Program-made: the position numbers and the translations under genes
From: JAVBRA01 sp031548435
GTDB lineage: Bacteria > Bacteroidota > Bacteroidia > Bacteroidales > Rikenellaceae
Assembly: GCA_031548435.1 (NCBI GenBank)
Contig: JAVBRA010000003.1
Span: 1 to 64,000 of the forward strand
Direction of reading: 5' to 3'
Length of the DNA stretch: 64,000 nucleotides
Shown here: one piece after another, positions 48,970 to 57,502 of the stretch
How the letters are laid out: every line of letters starts with the position of its first letter
How positions within the stretch are numbered: the stretch's first letter is position 1
Notes under the pieces: generated by a model
What the model saw: the letters and a program-made list of their open reading frames with translations, nothing else
Told to the model about the DNA's origin: nothing
The model's database searches: none

Positions 48970-49053
48970 ATAATTTCCCGGTACCCGATCTAAGCTTTTT
49001 GCAAAAAAGCCCCTCCCCTCGAAGAAACATCCGAAATTGAGCATCCGGGGCAA

Positions 49054-50508
49054 TTACAACAAGGGGCTCAGCAGGCGAGAGAACCCTTCGTACATGCGAT
49101 GGAGAAGGGATCTCCGGGCCCATTCTTCCTTTGTCAGCAGGGTGGAATGGGCCAGGTCTTCGAAATAGCGGGTTTCGAGTTCTTTGGTGATGCGGGGGTC
49201 GTAGATGAAAGCGGACACCTCGAAGTTGTCTTCGAAACTGCGGATGTCCATGTTGGCCGACCCCACGGACGACATGTCGCTGTCGACCATCATGATCTTC
49301 GAATGACTGAAGCCTTTGTTGTACATATAGACTTTCACGTTGGCGTCGAGCATTTCGGCGATGAACGAGCGGGTGGCCCAGTAGACGATCGTGGAGTCGG
49401 ATCGCGAGGGGATCATCAGCCGCACGTCGATGCCCCCCAGGGCCGACACTTCAAGAGCCGTGCGCAACGCTTCGTTGGGCAGGAAATAGGGGGTGGAAAT
49501 GTAGATGTGTTTCCGGGCGTTGGTGACGGCCGAGAAATAGGCCTGCATGATCGAGGCCCAGGGCGAGTCGGCCCCCGAGGTGGCGATCTGGACGAATTCG
49601 TTCCCGGAGGGCTTCACTTCGGGAAAATATTTCTTGTCGGTCAGCTCCTTGCCGCACACGAAGAACCAGTCGCTGGCAAACGACTGCTGGAGGTAATGCA
49701 CCGCCTCGCCGTTGATCCGGATGTGCGTGTCGCGCCAATAGCCGAACTTATCGCCGGTGATGTAGCGGTCGGCCACGTTGTACCCCCCCATGAACCCTTC
49801 GCGGCCATCCACCACCACGATTTTGCGATGGTTGCGGTAGTTGATCTTACTGGTGATCCACGGGAAAAGCACGGGCATGAACTTGTAGACCTCAACACCC
49901 GCCTCGACCAGCGGCCGGATGTAGCGGCGCCCCAGGTTCCAACTGCCCACGTCGTCGAACACCAGGCGCACCTCGACCCCCTCGCGCGCCTTGCGGATGA
50001 GCGTGTCTTTGAGGATGTTGCCGATGCGGTCGTCGCAGATGATATAGAACTGCACGTGGATCGACGAAGTGGCGGCCTCCATGCTTCGGATCATGGCGGC
50101 GAACACGTCCCGGCCGTCGTTGAGCAGCTCCACCTTGTTGCCCGCCGTGAGCATCGAACGGCTGTTATTGAGCAGCAGGGTGATGGTTTCGCGGTTATTC
50201 GTTATCGAGGGGTAGCCCTTGAGCACCGGGCTGTTGATCACGTCCACCTGTTGCGACGACAGTTTGTCGGTCTGCAACACGTCGTACATGGCCTTGCGCC
50301 CGAACAGTTTGCGCTTGCGGTAATTGCGCCCGAAGGTCATGTAAATGACAAAACCCAGCACGGGCACCAGCACCAGCACCAGGATCCACGACATGGCCTT
50401 GACCGGATCGCGGCGTTCGAGCACAATGGCGAATACGGTCACCGCCACGGTCACCACGTAAAACACCAGAAGAAGGCTGCCCACCAGGCTGGAAACAACA
50501 GATCCCAT
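49054..50508 (-). CDS. cls: Cardiolipin synthase
   Basis: Condenses two phosphatidylglycerol molecules into cardiolipin at the inner membrane. The 484-residue protein has two N-terminal membrane segments (about residues 5-30 and 40-58) and two phospholipase D motifs, with His227 in NHRKIVVVDG and His402 in SHSKIMMVDSD. Length and layout are standard for ClsA-type enzymes. The ATG at 50508 gives the usual membrane-anchored start, and a TATATTTG promoter lies 21 bases upstream; the in-frame ATG at 50559 would lie before the promoter. Confidence 0.94.
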   Translation of the reverse strand: MGSVVSSLVGSLLLVFYVVTVAVTVFAIVLERRDPVKAMSWILVLVLVPVLGFVIYMTFGRNYRKRKLFGRKAMYDVLQTDKLSSQQVDVINSPVLKGYPSITNNRETITLLLNNSRSMLTAGNKVELLNDGRDVFAAMIRSMEAATSSIHVQFYIICDDRIGNILKDTLIRKAREGVEVRLVFDDVGSWNLGRRYIRPLVEAGVEVYKFMPVLFPWITSKINYRNHRKIVVVDGREGFMGGYNVADRYITGDKFGYWRDTHIRINGEAVHYLQQSFASDWFFVCGKELTDKKYFPEVKPSGNEFVQIATSGADSPWASIMQAYFSAVTNARKHIYISTPYFLPNEALRTALEVSALGGIDVRLMIPSRSDSTIVYWATRSFIAEMLDANVKVYMYNKGFSHSKIMMVDSDMSSVGSANMDIRSFEDNFEVSAFIYDPRITKELETRYFEDLAHSTLLTKEEWARRSLLHRMYEGFSRLLSPLL

Positions 50509-50528
50509 CCGAAACTGTTTATTATATG

Positions 50529-50536
50529 CAAATATA
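50529..50536 (-). promoter_or_regulatory. Predicted -7 element for cls
   Basis: CAAATATA reads TATATTTG on the minus strand, an exact match. Confidence 0.5.
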
Positions 50537-50639
50537 ATCAGTTTCGCGCAGGAACCCAATTTTACGGATATTTATCGGCCGCGGTTTTATTCCGCCAGCG
50601 TAAACGCCTCCTAAAAAATCGTTCACAATTATTTTTTGT

Positions 50640-50647
50640 TATATTCG
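50640..50647 (+). promoter_or_regulatory. Possible -7 element for the gene at 50727
   Basis: TATATTCG, a TTCG variant of TAnnTTTG, about 80 bases before the start. Confidence 0.3.
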
Positions 50648-50726
50648 CATGATTTTTATCAAATTCATCCGGGCCTAAAAAACAACTCCATAAATAACCG
50701 AATCTCATCTAAAAGACCGACAACTC

Positions 50727-51110
50727 ATGGAAATCACCAATCAAACCCCTCCCCCGTTTCCGAAGACCCCGCCGAAGACCCCGAAGAAAAGAAAGCCGTC
50801 CGACCAGTGGGGGTACATTTATACCGGCGCAACGCTCATCGCCGCGGGCATCCTTTGGCTGCTGCACAACCTGAAAGCGCTGCCGCACGGCTTCGAGCAG
50901 GTGGTGTTCTCGTGGCGGTTCCTGCTGGTGGTCATCGGCGGCTTCCTGATGGTGACGGGCAACAAGAAGGCGGGCATCATCACCGCGTCGATGGGCGTGC
51001 TGTTCCTGCTCTACGACAGCCTGTTTTCGTACATTCCGTTCGAGAAGGCGTTCCTGCCGGTGGTGTGCATCGTTGCCGGGACGCTGATGCTGAGCATCAA
51101 AAGGAGATAA
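50727..51110 (+). CDS. Small membrane protein, LiaF/DUF5668-like
   Basis: A 127-residue inner-membrane protein. A Pro/Lys-rich cytoplasmic start (TPPPFPKTPPKTPKKRKPSD) precedes three or four membrane helices, including YTGATLIAAGILWLLHNL and SWRFLLVVIGGFLMVTG, the pattern of the LiaI/LiaF-like (DUF5668) membrane domain. In other bacteria this domain occurs in envelope stress modules. The C-terminal regulatory half of full LiaF is absent. Confidence 0.65.
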   Translation: MEITNQTPPPFPKTPPKTPKKRKPSDQWGYIYTGATLIAAGILWLLHNLKALPHGFEQVVFSWRFLLVVIGGFLMVTGNKKAGIITASMGVLFLLYDSLFSYIPFEKAFLPVVCIVAGTLMLSIKRR

Positions 51111-51144
51111 TCATTGATGTTCCGCAAGATCGCCTTTAAAAACA

Positions 51145-51205
51145 TTCTGTTCGCCTGCCGGCACGACCCGCCTTTTTGTCTTTACCCCCAAAGGCCGTAA
51201 AACCC
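51145..51205 (+). repeat. Dispersed intergenic repeat, copy 6 (first module only)
   Basis: TTCGCCTGCCGGC...CCTTTTTGTC...CCCAAAGG matches the first module of copies 3 and 4 (TTCGCCTGCCGGC...CCTTTTTGTCATTGCCCAAAAAGG). The rest of the repeat is missing. Confidence 0.6.
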
Positions 51206-51262
51206 TGGGCCGAACAGGATTGGACAATACCTTATTATATTGCGGCAAGCATAATAAATCAG

Positions 51263-51301
51263 AAATCCGGGGTTGTTCGCAATGCGAGCAACCCCGGATT
51301 T
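51263..51301 (-). terminator. Terminator of lspA
   Basis: An 18-bp stem with one mismatch (AAATCCGGGGTTG... / ...CAACCCCGGATTT) around loop AAT, 21 bases past the lspA stop. Confidence 0.75.
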
Positions 51302-51321
51302 CCATTCGTTTATCCGTTGCT

Positions 51322-51939
51322 CTATTTCAAGAACGCCTTCCGCTGAAAGATGATCAGGTAAAGCACCCCGACGGAGATGTATGAGTCGGCGATGTTGAAA
51401 ATCGGGCTGAAGAACTCGAACGGCTCGCCCCCCACCCACGGAAACCACGCCGGATAGGTGCTTTTGATGATCGGAAAGTAGAGCATATCGACCACCTTGC
51501 CGTGCAGGAACGAGGCATATCCGCCGCCGTTGGTGAATTCGGCCACCGACATAAAGGTCGACTCGGTAAAGAAAATTCCGTAAAACGCGCTGTCTATGAC
51601 GTTGCCGATAGCCCCTGCAATAACCAGCGAAAGCCCCACGAGCATCCCCCGGGTGGTTGTCCCTTTCTTCAGCAGGCGGTTGATGTAGATGCACAGCAGC
51701 ACGATGGCCACCAGCCGGAACAGGCTCAGGATCAGCTTGCCGTAATCGCCGCCCAACTCCATACCGTAAGCCGCTCCGGGATTTTCGATGAACCGGATGA
51801 AAAACCAGTTGCGGAACACGGTGATGCTCTCGTTGAGGGTCATATGCGTTTTGACCCATATTTTCACCACCTGGTCAACCACCAGCAGCAACGCGATGAA
51901 CAGGGCGATCGCCGCCCTCGGCTTTATTTTGAATTTCAT
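51322..51939 (-). CDS. lspA: Lipoprotein signal peptidase (signal peptidase II)
   Basis: Inner-membrane aspartic protease that removes the signal peptide of lipidated prolipoproteins. The 205-residue protein has four hydrophobic segments and the two catalytic aspartates, Asp116 in AIGNVIDSAF and Asp185 in FNIADSYI, plus NPGAAYGM. It carries an insertion of about 35 residues between the catalytic motifs (around 125-175) compared with E. coli, a feature I recall in Bacteroidota LspA. The window encodes several lipoproteins that would be substrates. The start at 51939 precedes the first membrane helix. Confidence 0.95.
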   Translation of the reverse strand: MKFKIKPRAAIALFIALLLVVDQVVKIWVKTHMTLNESITVFRNWFFIRFIENPGAAYGMELGGDYGKLILSLFRLVAIVLLCIYINRLLKKGTTTRGMLVGLSLVIAGAIGNVIDSAFYGIFFTESTFMSVAEFTNGGGYASFLHGKVVDMLYFPIIKSTYPAWFPWVGGEPFEFFSPIFNIADSYISVGVLYLIIFQRKAFLK

Positions 51940-51981
51940 AGAGATTCGGTCTGTTTTTCCGGTTTTTATCCTTAATGCCTG

Positions 51982-51989
51982 CAAATTTA
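51982..51989 (-). promoter_or_regulatory. Predicted -7 element for lspA
   Basis: CAAATTTA reads TAAATTTG on the minus strand, an exact match 43 bases before the chosen start. Confidence 0.5.
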
Positions 51990-52012
51990 GGACGATTTCC
52001 CAAAAATAAAAA

Positions 52013-52041
52013 CTGCCCGAAAAGGAAACCTTTCGGGGCAG
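52013..52041 (-). terminator. Terminator of the HU gene
   Basis: Stem CTGCCCGAAAAGG / CCTTTCGGGGCAG, nearly complete with loop AAA. On the minus strand it is followed by TTTTTATTTTT. Confidence 0.75.
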
Positions 52042-52063
52042 TTCAATTTCTCGGGAGGGAGAA

Positions 52064-52333
52064 TTAGATCTTGTTGCTCAGATCTGCACCTGCCTTGAAT
52101 TTAACCACTTTCTTGGCTGCGATCTTGATAGCGGCACCCGTGCGCGGGTTGCGGCCCGTGCGCGCCGGCTTCTTGGTCACCGAGAAAGAACCGAAACCAA
52201 CCAGTACGATTTTGTCGCCAGCCTTCAGGGTTTCAGCGGTTACGGCAGTGTAAGCCTCCAATGCTTTTTTAGCGTCCGTTTTCGTAATGCCGGCTTTTTT
52301 AGCAATGGCATCAATGAGTTCTGTTTTGTTCAT
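52064..52333 (-). CDS. hup: HU family DNA-binding protein
   Basis: Histone-like nucleoid protein that bends DNA. The 89-residue protein is a complete HU: MNKTELIDAIAKKAGITKTD, the GFGSFSV turn and the DNA-binding arm signature with ARTGRNPRTGAAIKIAAKK. A basic protein of this length is the canonical form. It has its own promoter and terminator and is probably highly expressed. Confidence 0.96.
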   Translation of the reverse strand: MNKTELIDAIAKKAGITKTDAKKALEAYTAVTAETLKAGDKIVLVGFGSFSVTKKPARTGRNPRTGAAIKIAAKKVVKFKAGADLSNKI

Positions 52334-52387
52334 AATTATAAAAAATTAGGTTGAAAAATGAGTGTAGTTAAGCAATAACTTGATATG

Positions 52388-52417
52388 CAAATATATATTA
52401 AATAATCCACAAACAAA
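52388..52417 (-). promoter_or_regulatory. Predicted promoter of the HU gene
   Basis: On the minus strand TATATTTG (52388-52395) and TTTG (52414-52417) are separated by 18 bases in very AT-rich DNA. Confidence 0.6.
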
Positions 52418-52443
52418 TAATTTTCGAAAAAAAATCATTTTTT

Positions 52444-52474
52444 TTTGCCCCGAATGAAAAGTATGCTACTTTTG
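52444..52474 (+). promoter_or_regulatory. Predicted promoter of tRNA-Ser
   Basis: TTTG (52444-52447) and TACTTTTG (52467-52474) are separated by 19 bases; the tRNA begins six bases later. Confidence 0.75.
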
Positions 52475-52479
52475 TGCCC

Positions 52480-52564
52480 GGAGAGATGGCAGAGTGGTCG
52501 ATTGCGGCGGTCTTGAAAACCGTTGAGCTGCGAGGCTCCGGGGGTTCGAATCCCTCTCTCTCCG
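52480..52564 (+). tRNA. tRNA-Ser (TGA)
   Basis: An 85-base type II tRNA. GGAGAGA pairs with TCTCTCC, the anticodon arm GCGGT/ACCGT encloses CTTGAAA (anticodon TGA), and there is a long variable arm and a GTTCGAATC T arm. CCA is not encoded. An integrase remnant about 1 kb downstream suggests this tRNA was once an attachment site. Confidence 0.96.
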
Positions 52565-52599
52565 CAATAAATGCGAACTATAAATTAGTTGCGAAATTA

Positions 52600-52636
52600 C
52601 GCCCGCTTTCACACCCAATAAGTGTGAAAGCGGGCG
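52600..52636 (+). terminator. Terminator after tRNA-Ser
   Basis: A perfect 15-bp stem CGCCCGCTTTCACAC / GTGTGAAAGCGGGCG with a 7-base loop, followed by TTACTTTT. Confidence 0.8.
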
Positions 52637-52711
52637 TTACTTTTGATACCCCCTTTGTTCTCATTAAAGGTTTTTCATTTATTCACCGGGAACAATTGAG
52701 GTTTAATTTTT

Positions 52712-53461
52712 TCATAATCCATGCATACTTTTGATTAATTCCCATTCTGCTTCCGTCATAGATCTGCCCATGTTAAGGTAGTATCCATACAATTTAACTA
52801 TCTCTTCCTCGAACTCCTTGTCGGTTCCGTCAAAAGAACTTCTCTCAACGTTCGCCGTCACCACACCCTCCTCATATTTTTCGATCTTCACAAACTGGTC
52901 GTATAGATCGTAATACATTACGATCCCTGTGAAATTGCAAAGATTCGCATTCAAAAAGTATTCACTGTTAAGGTCTTCCGGTTGGGGAGGATTAAGCGTC
53001 TCAAAAAAGGCGATCGTCGGGATATAAAACCGCATATAGATATCGGATGTCCGGGTATCAATGGACAACTTCTGAAAAGCAAGAACATGTCCACTTGGAG
53101 TAGCTTGCTCCCAATTTGTGTATAAGAACGGATAATACTGGTGTTCGGGTTTTATCGGAACAATCACATTATTTGCATCCATTGAGTCAATTACAGCATC
53201 GGCCCAGATCGGCTCGAAATCACCGGAGTTGAGCCTATAACCATAATACAATTCATGCTCATGTATTTGAGAACTGTTTTCCTGCTCTGTCAGCCCTGTG
53301 CGAAATTTCAGTGTTTTTGAGTTTTCTTTCTCAAATATCTTTTCTGCTTTTGCAATCGTTTTCGACTGCCTGGAACCTTGAGGAACCATATAAGCTTGAC
53401 TCCCCAAAGCCAAAATACAGATCACTATAAAAGAGATCAAGTGTTGTCGTTTCCTTCTCAT
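52712..53461 (-). CDS. Exported protein of unknown function, island cargo
   Basis: A 249-residue protein with an N-terminal signal or anchor (MRRKRQHLISFIVICILALG). The rest is acidic and aromatic-rich (LYYGYRLNSGDFEPIWADAV, HQYYPFLYTNWEQATPSGHV) with no family I recognise. The start at 53461 begins the signal segment; the frame stays open upstream only because it runs antisense through an integrase remnant region. Its DNA is more AT-rich than the flanks. It lies immediately downstream, on the same strand, of the truncated integrase, as in the tRNA-Leu remnant. Confidence 0.7.
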   Translation of the reverse strand: MRRKRQHLISFIVICILALGSQAYMVPQGSRQSKTIAKAEKIFEKENSKTLKFRTGLTEQENSSQIHEHELYYGYRLNSGDFEPIWADAVIDSMDANNVIVPIKPEHQYYPFLYTNWEQATPSGHVLAFQKLSIDTRTSDIYMRFYIPTIAFFETLNPPQPEDLNSEYFLNANLCNFTGIVMYYDLYDQFVKIEKYEEGVVTANVERSSFDGTDKEFEEEIVKLYGYYLNMGRSMTEAEWELIKSMHGL

Positions 53462-53489
53462 AATAGATATATTTTTGAAATTGTTCTGT

Positions 53490-53717
53490 ATGTAAATAGC
53501 TGAGTAAATCCGCCTGAATCCCGGATGCCGTTTGCCCAAGCCGGGTGCTGCATCCATTTCGTACCCGTTGTTTCTGTTCATCCCATTTCAACGCATCGAT
53601 CCGATAACCGGTCGTGAACTCGATCCGTTGCCCGGCATAAGTTACCCGCATCCGGATCGGCACTCCGCACCGTTTGCGGCTTTCAAAGGGAAAGATGATG
53701 CTGCGCTTAATATTCAC
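53490..53717 (-). pseudogene. Tyrosine integrase N-terminal remnant
   Basis: About 75 codons match the arm-binding N-terminus of Bacteroidales tyrosine recombinases: IKRSIIFPFESRKRCGVPIR, VTYAGQRIEFTTGYRIDALK and GQTASGIQADLLSYL. The match ends near 53490; the frame continues to 53331 but that part is antisense-like sequence over the start of the cargo gene. No core-binding or catalytic domain exists in the window. No attR copy of the tRNA-Ser 3' end was found. Confidence 0.75.
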
Positions 53718-53905
53718 CCGAAATTACACCCGATAATCCAGATATGCAACGACACGCAATGATATTTTTTCATTTACAGCAACATCCAAGCGTAGGTCGC
53801 ATCCAAAAGCGGCGCGCAAAGGGTATCCGTTCCGGCTTTAATTTGCAGGCCACGGAAGATACGGTAACCGGAAAACCCAACGGCGCAGAACCTCTGGGCA
53901 ATCGC

Positions 53906-54682
53906 CTATAACTCCGCCACATCGTGCAGGTCTCGGATCTTGAGATAATAGCCCGCCCCGCCCTTATGCACAATGCCGGTGACAGATACCTCGCCCACGG
54001 GCAGGATCGAATCGGCGAACGACGCATAGCCGCTCGTACGCACACGGACGCTTCTTCCGTACAGGTCGAGCGCCTCCCGCTCCTTCTCTTCGGGATAACC
54101 GGTGGAGGAACGGGCCGCCGACACCGCCCAACTGGCCGTCCCTCCGTTGGGAAAAGTAACGCCCGCAATCCTGACCAGCCGTCCGACCATACCCTCGTCC
54201 AGTTCGGACACCCGCACCGGCAACGGACGCTCCGGCTCTTTATGTTCGACCGCCAGGTGCTTGTCTATAAGCGTTTTGTTGTTGATATAGGTCAACTGCC
54301 AATGCTCCGCCCCCCGGATTCCCATCTGGTACATCCCCTCGCGCCGGTTGATGGTGAGCCCCTGCGGCATGAGGTAGACGACCTGTCCGCAGAGGTAGTC
54401 GTTGTGGGTGTCGTAGATGCCGGTCAGGATTTCGATGCCGCCCGTTTCGTCCTCCACAAAAAGGGTGCGGTAGAAGTTGCCGCTGCGGTCGCTGGAGGTG
54501 ACCCTGCATTTCAGCAGCGCGTTGGCGGTGACGGTGGTTCCGCCCTGGACATAGAGCGCCTTGATGTCGGCCATCGTCGCATCGGCCTGGCCGGGCAACA
54601 CCTCCACCGGACGGGCCGGATCGGAGTCGTTGTACCCGCAGCCATACAACAACAGGAGCAGGATCGGGATCAATTTTTTCAT
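53906..54682 (-). CDS. DUF5689 domain lipoprotein
   Basis: A 258-residue exported protein with a lipobox LLLYGC (Cys15). It matches DUF5689, a Bacteroidota family with OB-like folds: TMADIKALYVQGGTTVTANA, RTLFVEDETGGIEI, GQVVYLMPQGLTINR and VRIAGVTFPNGGTASW. Family genes typically follow a TonB-dependent receptor, as here, two bases downstream of it. A surface binding role is plausible but unproven. The 188 bases before the integrase remnant contain no confirmed gene. Confidence 0.88.
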   Translation of the reverse strand: MKKLIPILLLLLYGCGYNDSDPARPVEVLPGQADATMADIKALYVQGGTTVTANALLKCRVTSSDRSGNFYRTLFVEDETGGIEILTGIYDTHNDYLCGQVVYLMPQGLTINRREGMYQMGIRGAEHWQLTYINNKTLIDKHLAVEHKEPERPLPVRVSELDEGMVGRLVRIAGVTFPNGGTASWAVSAARSSTGYPEEKEREALDLYGRSVRVRTSGYASFADSILPVGEVSVTGIVHKGGAGYYLKIRDLHDVAEL

Positions 54683-54684
54683 CG

Positions 54685-57372
54685 TCAGAACGTATAACTT
54701 GCGGTTAGAAATACGGTCGACCCGTATCCGTAATAGTATTTCGATTCGAACGGCGCGGCGTCTTTCACCACCTGCGACTCTTTGGCCAGGGCCACCCGGC
54801 GTTGCTCGTACCCGCCGTAGACGATGCCCGTGTTGTTGCTGACGTTGTTCAGGGCCAGCGTGAACGAGAGGTAATCATCCCGCCGCACGCGAAACGTTTT
54901 GGATACGAACATGTTCACAACGAATGCATCCGGAAAGCGCTCCTGCTCCACGAGGTTTTCCCGCGAAAGGCCGTCCGCAGCCAGGGCCAGCACCCGCGCA
55001 GTCCGTCGCACCGGAGTGGCCGATACGTAGTTGTCTGAAGCATACACGGCCGAGAGCGACAGGTTGAACATGTTGCGCGACGAGTACCGGATCGTGAACG
55101 ATGCCGATGCCTGCGGCGAATCGGCCAAACGCAGGCCGTTCATATACGCTTTGTCGCGGTCGGCGGTTTTGTAGCCGCTACGGTCGGAATAGAGTGTCAC
55201 ACAGGGATTCGAGGTGAAGCTGTTATGCGCCAGATTTCCGGCAAAAACCAGCGACAGCCCGTTCGTCACCATGATATCGGCCCCTGCCTCGATCCCTTGC
55301 CAACGGCGGTCGATGCCGCTCACGTGGGCGTTGCAGAACTCTCCCTGCACGTCGTCGTAGTACGAAAACAACTCCTGCGAATTCCGAACCGTCAGATAGT
55401 ACCCCGTCGCCCTCAACAGCACCGCGCGCCCGGCGAAAAGATACGACAGTTCGGCTCCGGCGGCGGGCTGGTTGTCGGTGGGCACGACCGTCTGGTTGCG
55501 GAACCGGGGGGCGGGAAACAGGTCGCCAGCGTACGGGGCCAGCGTGCCGTAGGTGAGATTCGCCCCAAGATGATGCTTATAACCGAGCGGCACCGTAATC
55601 CCGGCCTTGAACAGCGACGAGCCGACCGCAATCTTTTCGGATTTCCCGAACGACCCGCCGCCCGGGAAGTTCTCCTTTTCGTACAGCCCCTCGCGCTGAT
55701 AGGCGGCGGCTTCCACACTCAGGCCCAGATAGGCTTTCAGCCGGGAATCGCCGTACGCAATGCGGCCCCACAGCTGGCGCCAGAAGGCAGTCAGGTTGTA
55801 GTTGTACCCGAACGTGTCGCCCTCGGAGACCTTGCGACCTTTCGTGCGCAGGTTGTTGTCGGTCAGGTCGCGGTAGTACTCGTCGTCGATCAGGTAACTG
55901 TCCACGTCGCAGATATACGACCCTCCCAGCAGGTCGGCCATGAGCTTGTAGTTATGGTCTTTGCGGTACGACAGCCGGACGCCGCCGGAGAGCGTCACCT
56001 CGTCCGACAGTTTTGCCGCGACGGTCGACGCAAGCGCCAGCCAGGCCGATTCGGTGATGCGTTCTTCCACGAAATAGGGCGCCGGATCGCCTTCGGAATC
56101 GTTGTTTCCGTTGGCCCGGTAAAGCGACAGCCAGTCGATGAGCGACACCGTCGGGTCGGTCTCCCACAAATGGGCCAATTGCTGGCGCGATGCGGCATCG
56201 GTCAGGTAGGACGGCATGTAGCGGTAATAGTCCGGGGCCGGAGTGCGGGCGTCGATCCACCCCAGCGCCGAGTAGCCCGACTCTGCAGCCGAACCCAGCA
56301 GCGAAGTTTGCAGGTCGACCCGGTCGGCGAGACGGTTGCGAGAGGTCAGGATGGCCGTAGGGGCATTGTAAGTGCGCACGCGCGAGTTGCGGAGTTTTCC
56401 GTTCTGATAGCCGGCGTACGGATTATAGGCGTTGCTGCCGTAAAGCGCGAACGCCTCGCGCGTGGACGGCCCGCGTTGCCCCGCTTCGGACGGCGAGTCG
56501 GTGACGATCAATTCCAACGAATTGTGGCGGTCGATCTGTTTCGACACATCCGCCAAATAGCCCCAGCTGTCGGTGTAAACCCCGTCGAAGTAGCCGTCGC
56601 GCCCCCAGCGGCGAGTCAGGCCGACAACCCCGCTCCACCCCCCGGCCGACCCCAGCCACGAGGCGACGTAGAGGCGGTTGGCGTAACTGCGCGTTGAATA
56701 GGCATACGACACCTTGGTGCGGGCCGAGCGACGCGGCGGAACCCGCATCTGTTCCGTGCCGCCGAACAGTCCCAAGGCCCCTTCAACCGGAGTGATCCCC
56801 GCCCCGAAATCCGTCGTGCCGGCGATGAACCCCAATTGCGCAAGCATCTGGTAGTTGTTGTATCCCGAAACAGGATCCGACAGGTCGATGCCGTTGAAAT
56901 ACGTCTTGGAATAACGGGAGTCCAGTCCGCGCGGGCGGAAGCGGGTGAACAGGAAGTCGTAGCTGCGGTTGTAATACAGGTCGTTGTCGGCCACCACGGC
57001 AAACGGGGCGGCCTGTTCCTCATCGTTATAGGCCTGGACGGGCTCCTCGATGGTTTCGGCACAGGGCAGGAGCGCGATCTCGCCCGCATTCATGTTCCGG
57101 TCGTGCGGCGAGGCTGAAAAAGAGGCGGAAGCGTACCCCGCGGCCGATACCGTGAACAAATACTCCCCGGCCGCGAGAGGCTTCACCGAGAAGTATCCGT
57201 CCGGGTTCGAATAGGCGAAAATGGAGTCGGCCCCTTCCGTCCGGATTTTGGCGAACTTGATCCCCGATCCGGTTCCGGCATCCACAATACGCCCGTATAC
57301 CGACAGCGCCGGCTGTCCGCACAGAGCCATGTGCACAAAGGCCAAAAGGGCCGCAAGCGCAAATTTTTTCAA
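54685..57372 (-). CDS. TonB-dependent receptor-like outer-membrane protein
   Basis: An 895-residue outer-membrane protein. After a signal peptide (residues 1-19) comes a carboxypeptidase-regulatory-like domain (about 22-105: SVYGRIVDAGTGSGIKFAKI), a plug-like region (about 130-220, with YSKTYFNGIDLSDPVSGYN) and a C-terminal beta-barrel ending in aromatic ASYTF. No clear TonB box was seen, so energised transport is not certain. It is translated with the DUF5689 lipoprotein gene (two-base gap), a pairing common in Bacteroidota. The substrate is unknown. Confidence 0.88.
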   Translation of the reverse strand: MKKFALAALLAFVHMALCGQPALSVYGRIVDAGTGSGIKFAKIRTEGADSIFAYSNPDGYFSVKPLAAGEYLFTVSAAGYASASFSASPHDRNMNAGEIALLPCAETIEEPVQAYNDEEQAAPFAVVADNDLYYNRSYDFLFTRFRPRGLDSRYSKTYFNGIDLSDPVSGYNNYQMLAQLGFIAGTTDFGAGITPVEGALGLFGGTEQMRVPPRRSARTKVSYAYSTRSYANRLYVASWLGSAGGWSGVVGLTRRWGRDGYFDGVYTDSWGYLADVSKQIDRHNSLELIVTDSPSEAGQRGPSTREAFALYGSNAYNPYAGYQNGKLRNSRVRTYNAPTAILTSRNRLADRVDLQTSLLGSAAESGYSALGWIDARTPAPDYYRYMPSYLTDAASRQQLAHLWETDPTVSLIDWLSLYRANGNNDSEGDPAPYFVEERITESAWLALASTVAAKLSDEVTLSGGVRLSYRKDHNYKLMADLLGGSYICDVDSYLIDDEYYRDLTDNNLRTKGRKVSEGDTFGYNYNLTAFWRQLWGRIAYGDSRLKAYLGLSVEAAAYQREGLYEKENFPGGGSFGKSEKIAVGSSLFKAGITVPLGYKHHLGANLTYGTLAPYAGDLFPAPRFRNQTVVPTDNQPAAGAELSYLFAGRAVLLRATGYYLTVRNSQELFSYYDDVQGEFCNAHVSGIDRRWQGIEAGADIMVTNGLSLVFAGNLAHNSFTSNPCVTLYSDRSGYKTADRDKAYMNGLRLADSPQASASFTIRYSSRNMFNLSLSAVYASDNYVSATPVRRTARVLALAADGLSRENLVEQERFPDAFVVNMFVSKTFRVRRDDYLSFTLALNNVSNNTGIVYGGYEQRRVALAKESQVVKDAAPFESKYYYGYGSTVFLTASYTF

Positions 57373-57456
57373 GCAGGGGTTGTTGGTTAGCAGTCAAGCA
57401 AAGATAAGATTTGTTTCGGAATTATTCCGAATCCCGCTATCGGATCGGGAAATAAA

Positions 57457-57485
57457 AAAACTCCCTGCCGAAACAGGGAGTTTTT
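57457..57485 (-). terminator. Terminator of the M60-like peptidase gene
   Basis: AAAACTCCCTG / CAGGGAGTTTT with loop CCGAAA, flanked by A and T tracts; 17 bases past the stop of the peptidase gene. Confidence 0.85.
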
Positions 57486-57502
57486 CATCCGGAACCCGGG
57501 AG

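Noticed and set aside
52591..53736. A near-repeat CGAAATTACGCCCG / CGAAATTACACCCG at about 52592 and 53719 as att sites of the tRNA-Ser island
   Set aside because: It is only 14 bases with a mismatch, lies outside the tRNA, and contains no tRNA 3' end; it may be chance. No true attR was found.
53773..53905. A 43-codon open stretch in frame after the DUF5689 stop (AIAQRFCAVGFSGYRIF...)
   Set aside because: No start codon or known domain; open stretches of this length are not rare in this base composition.
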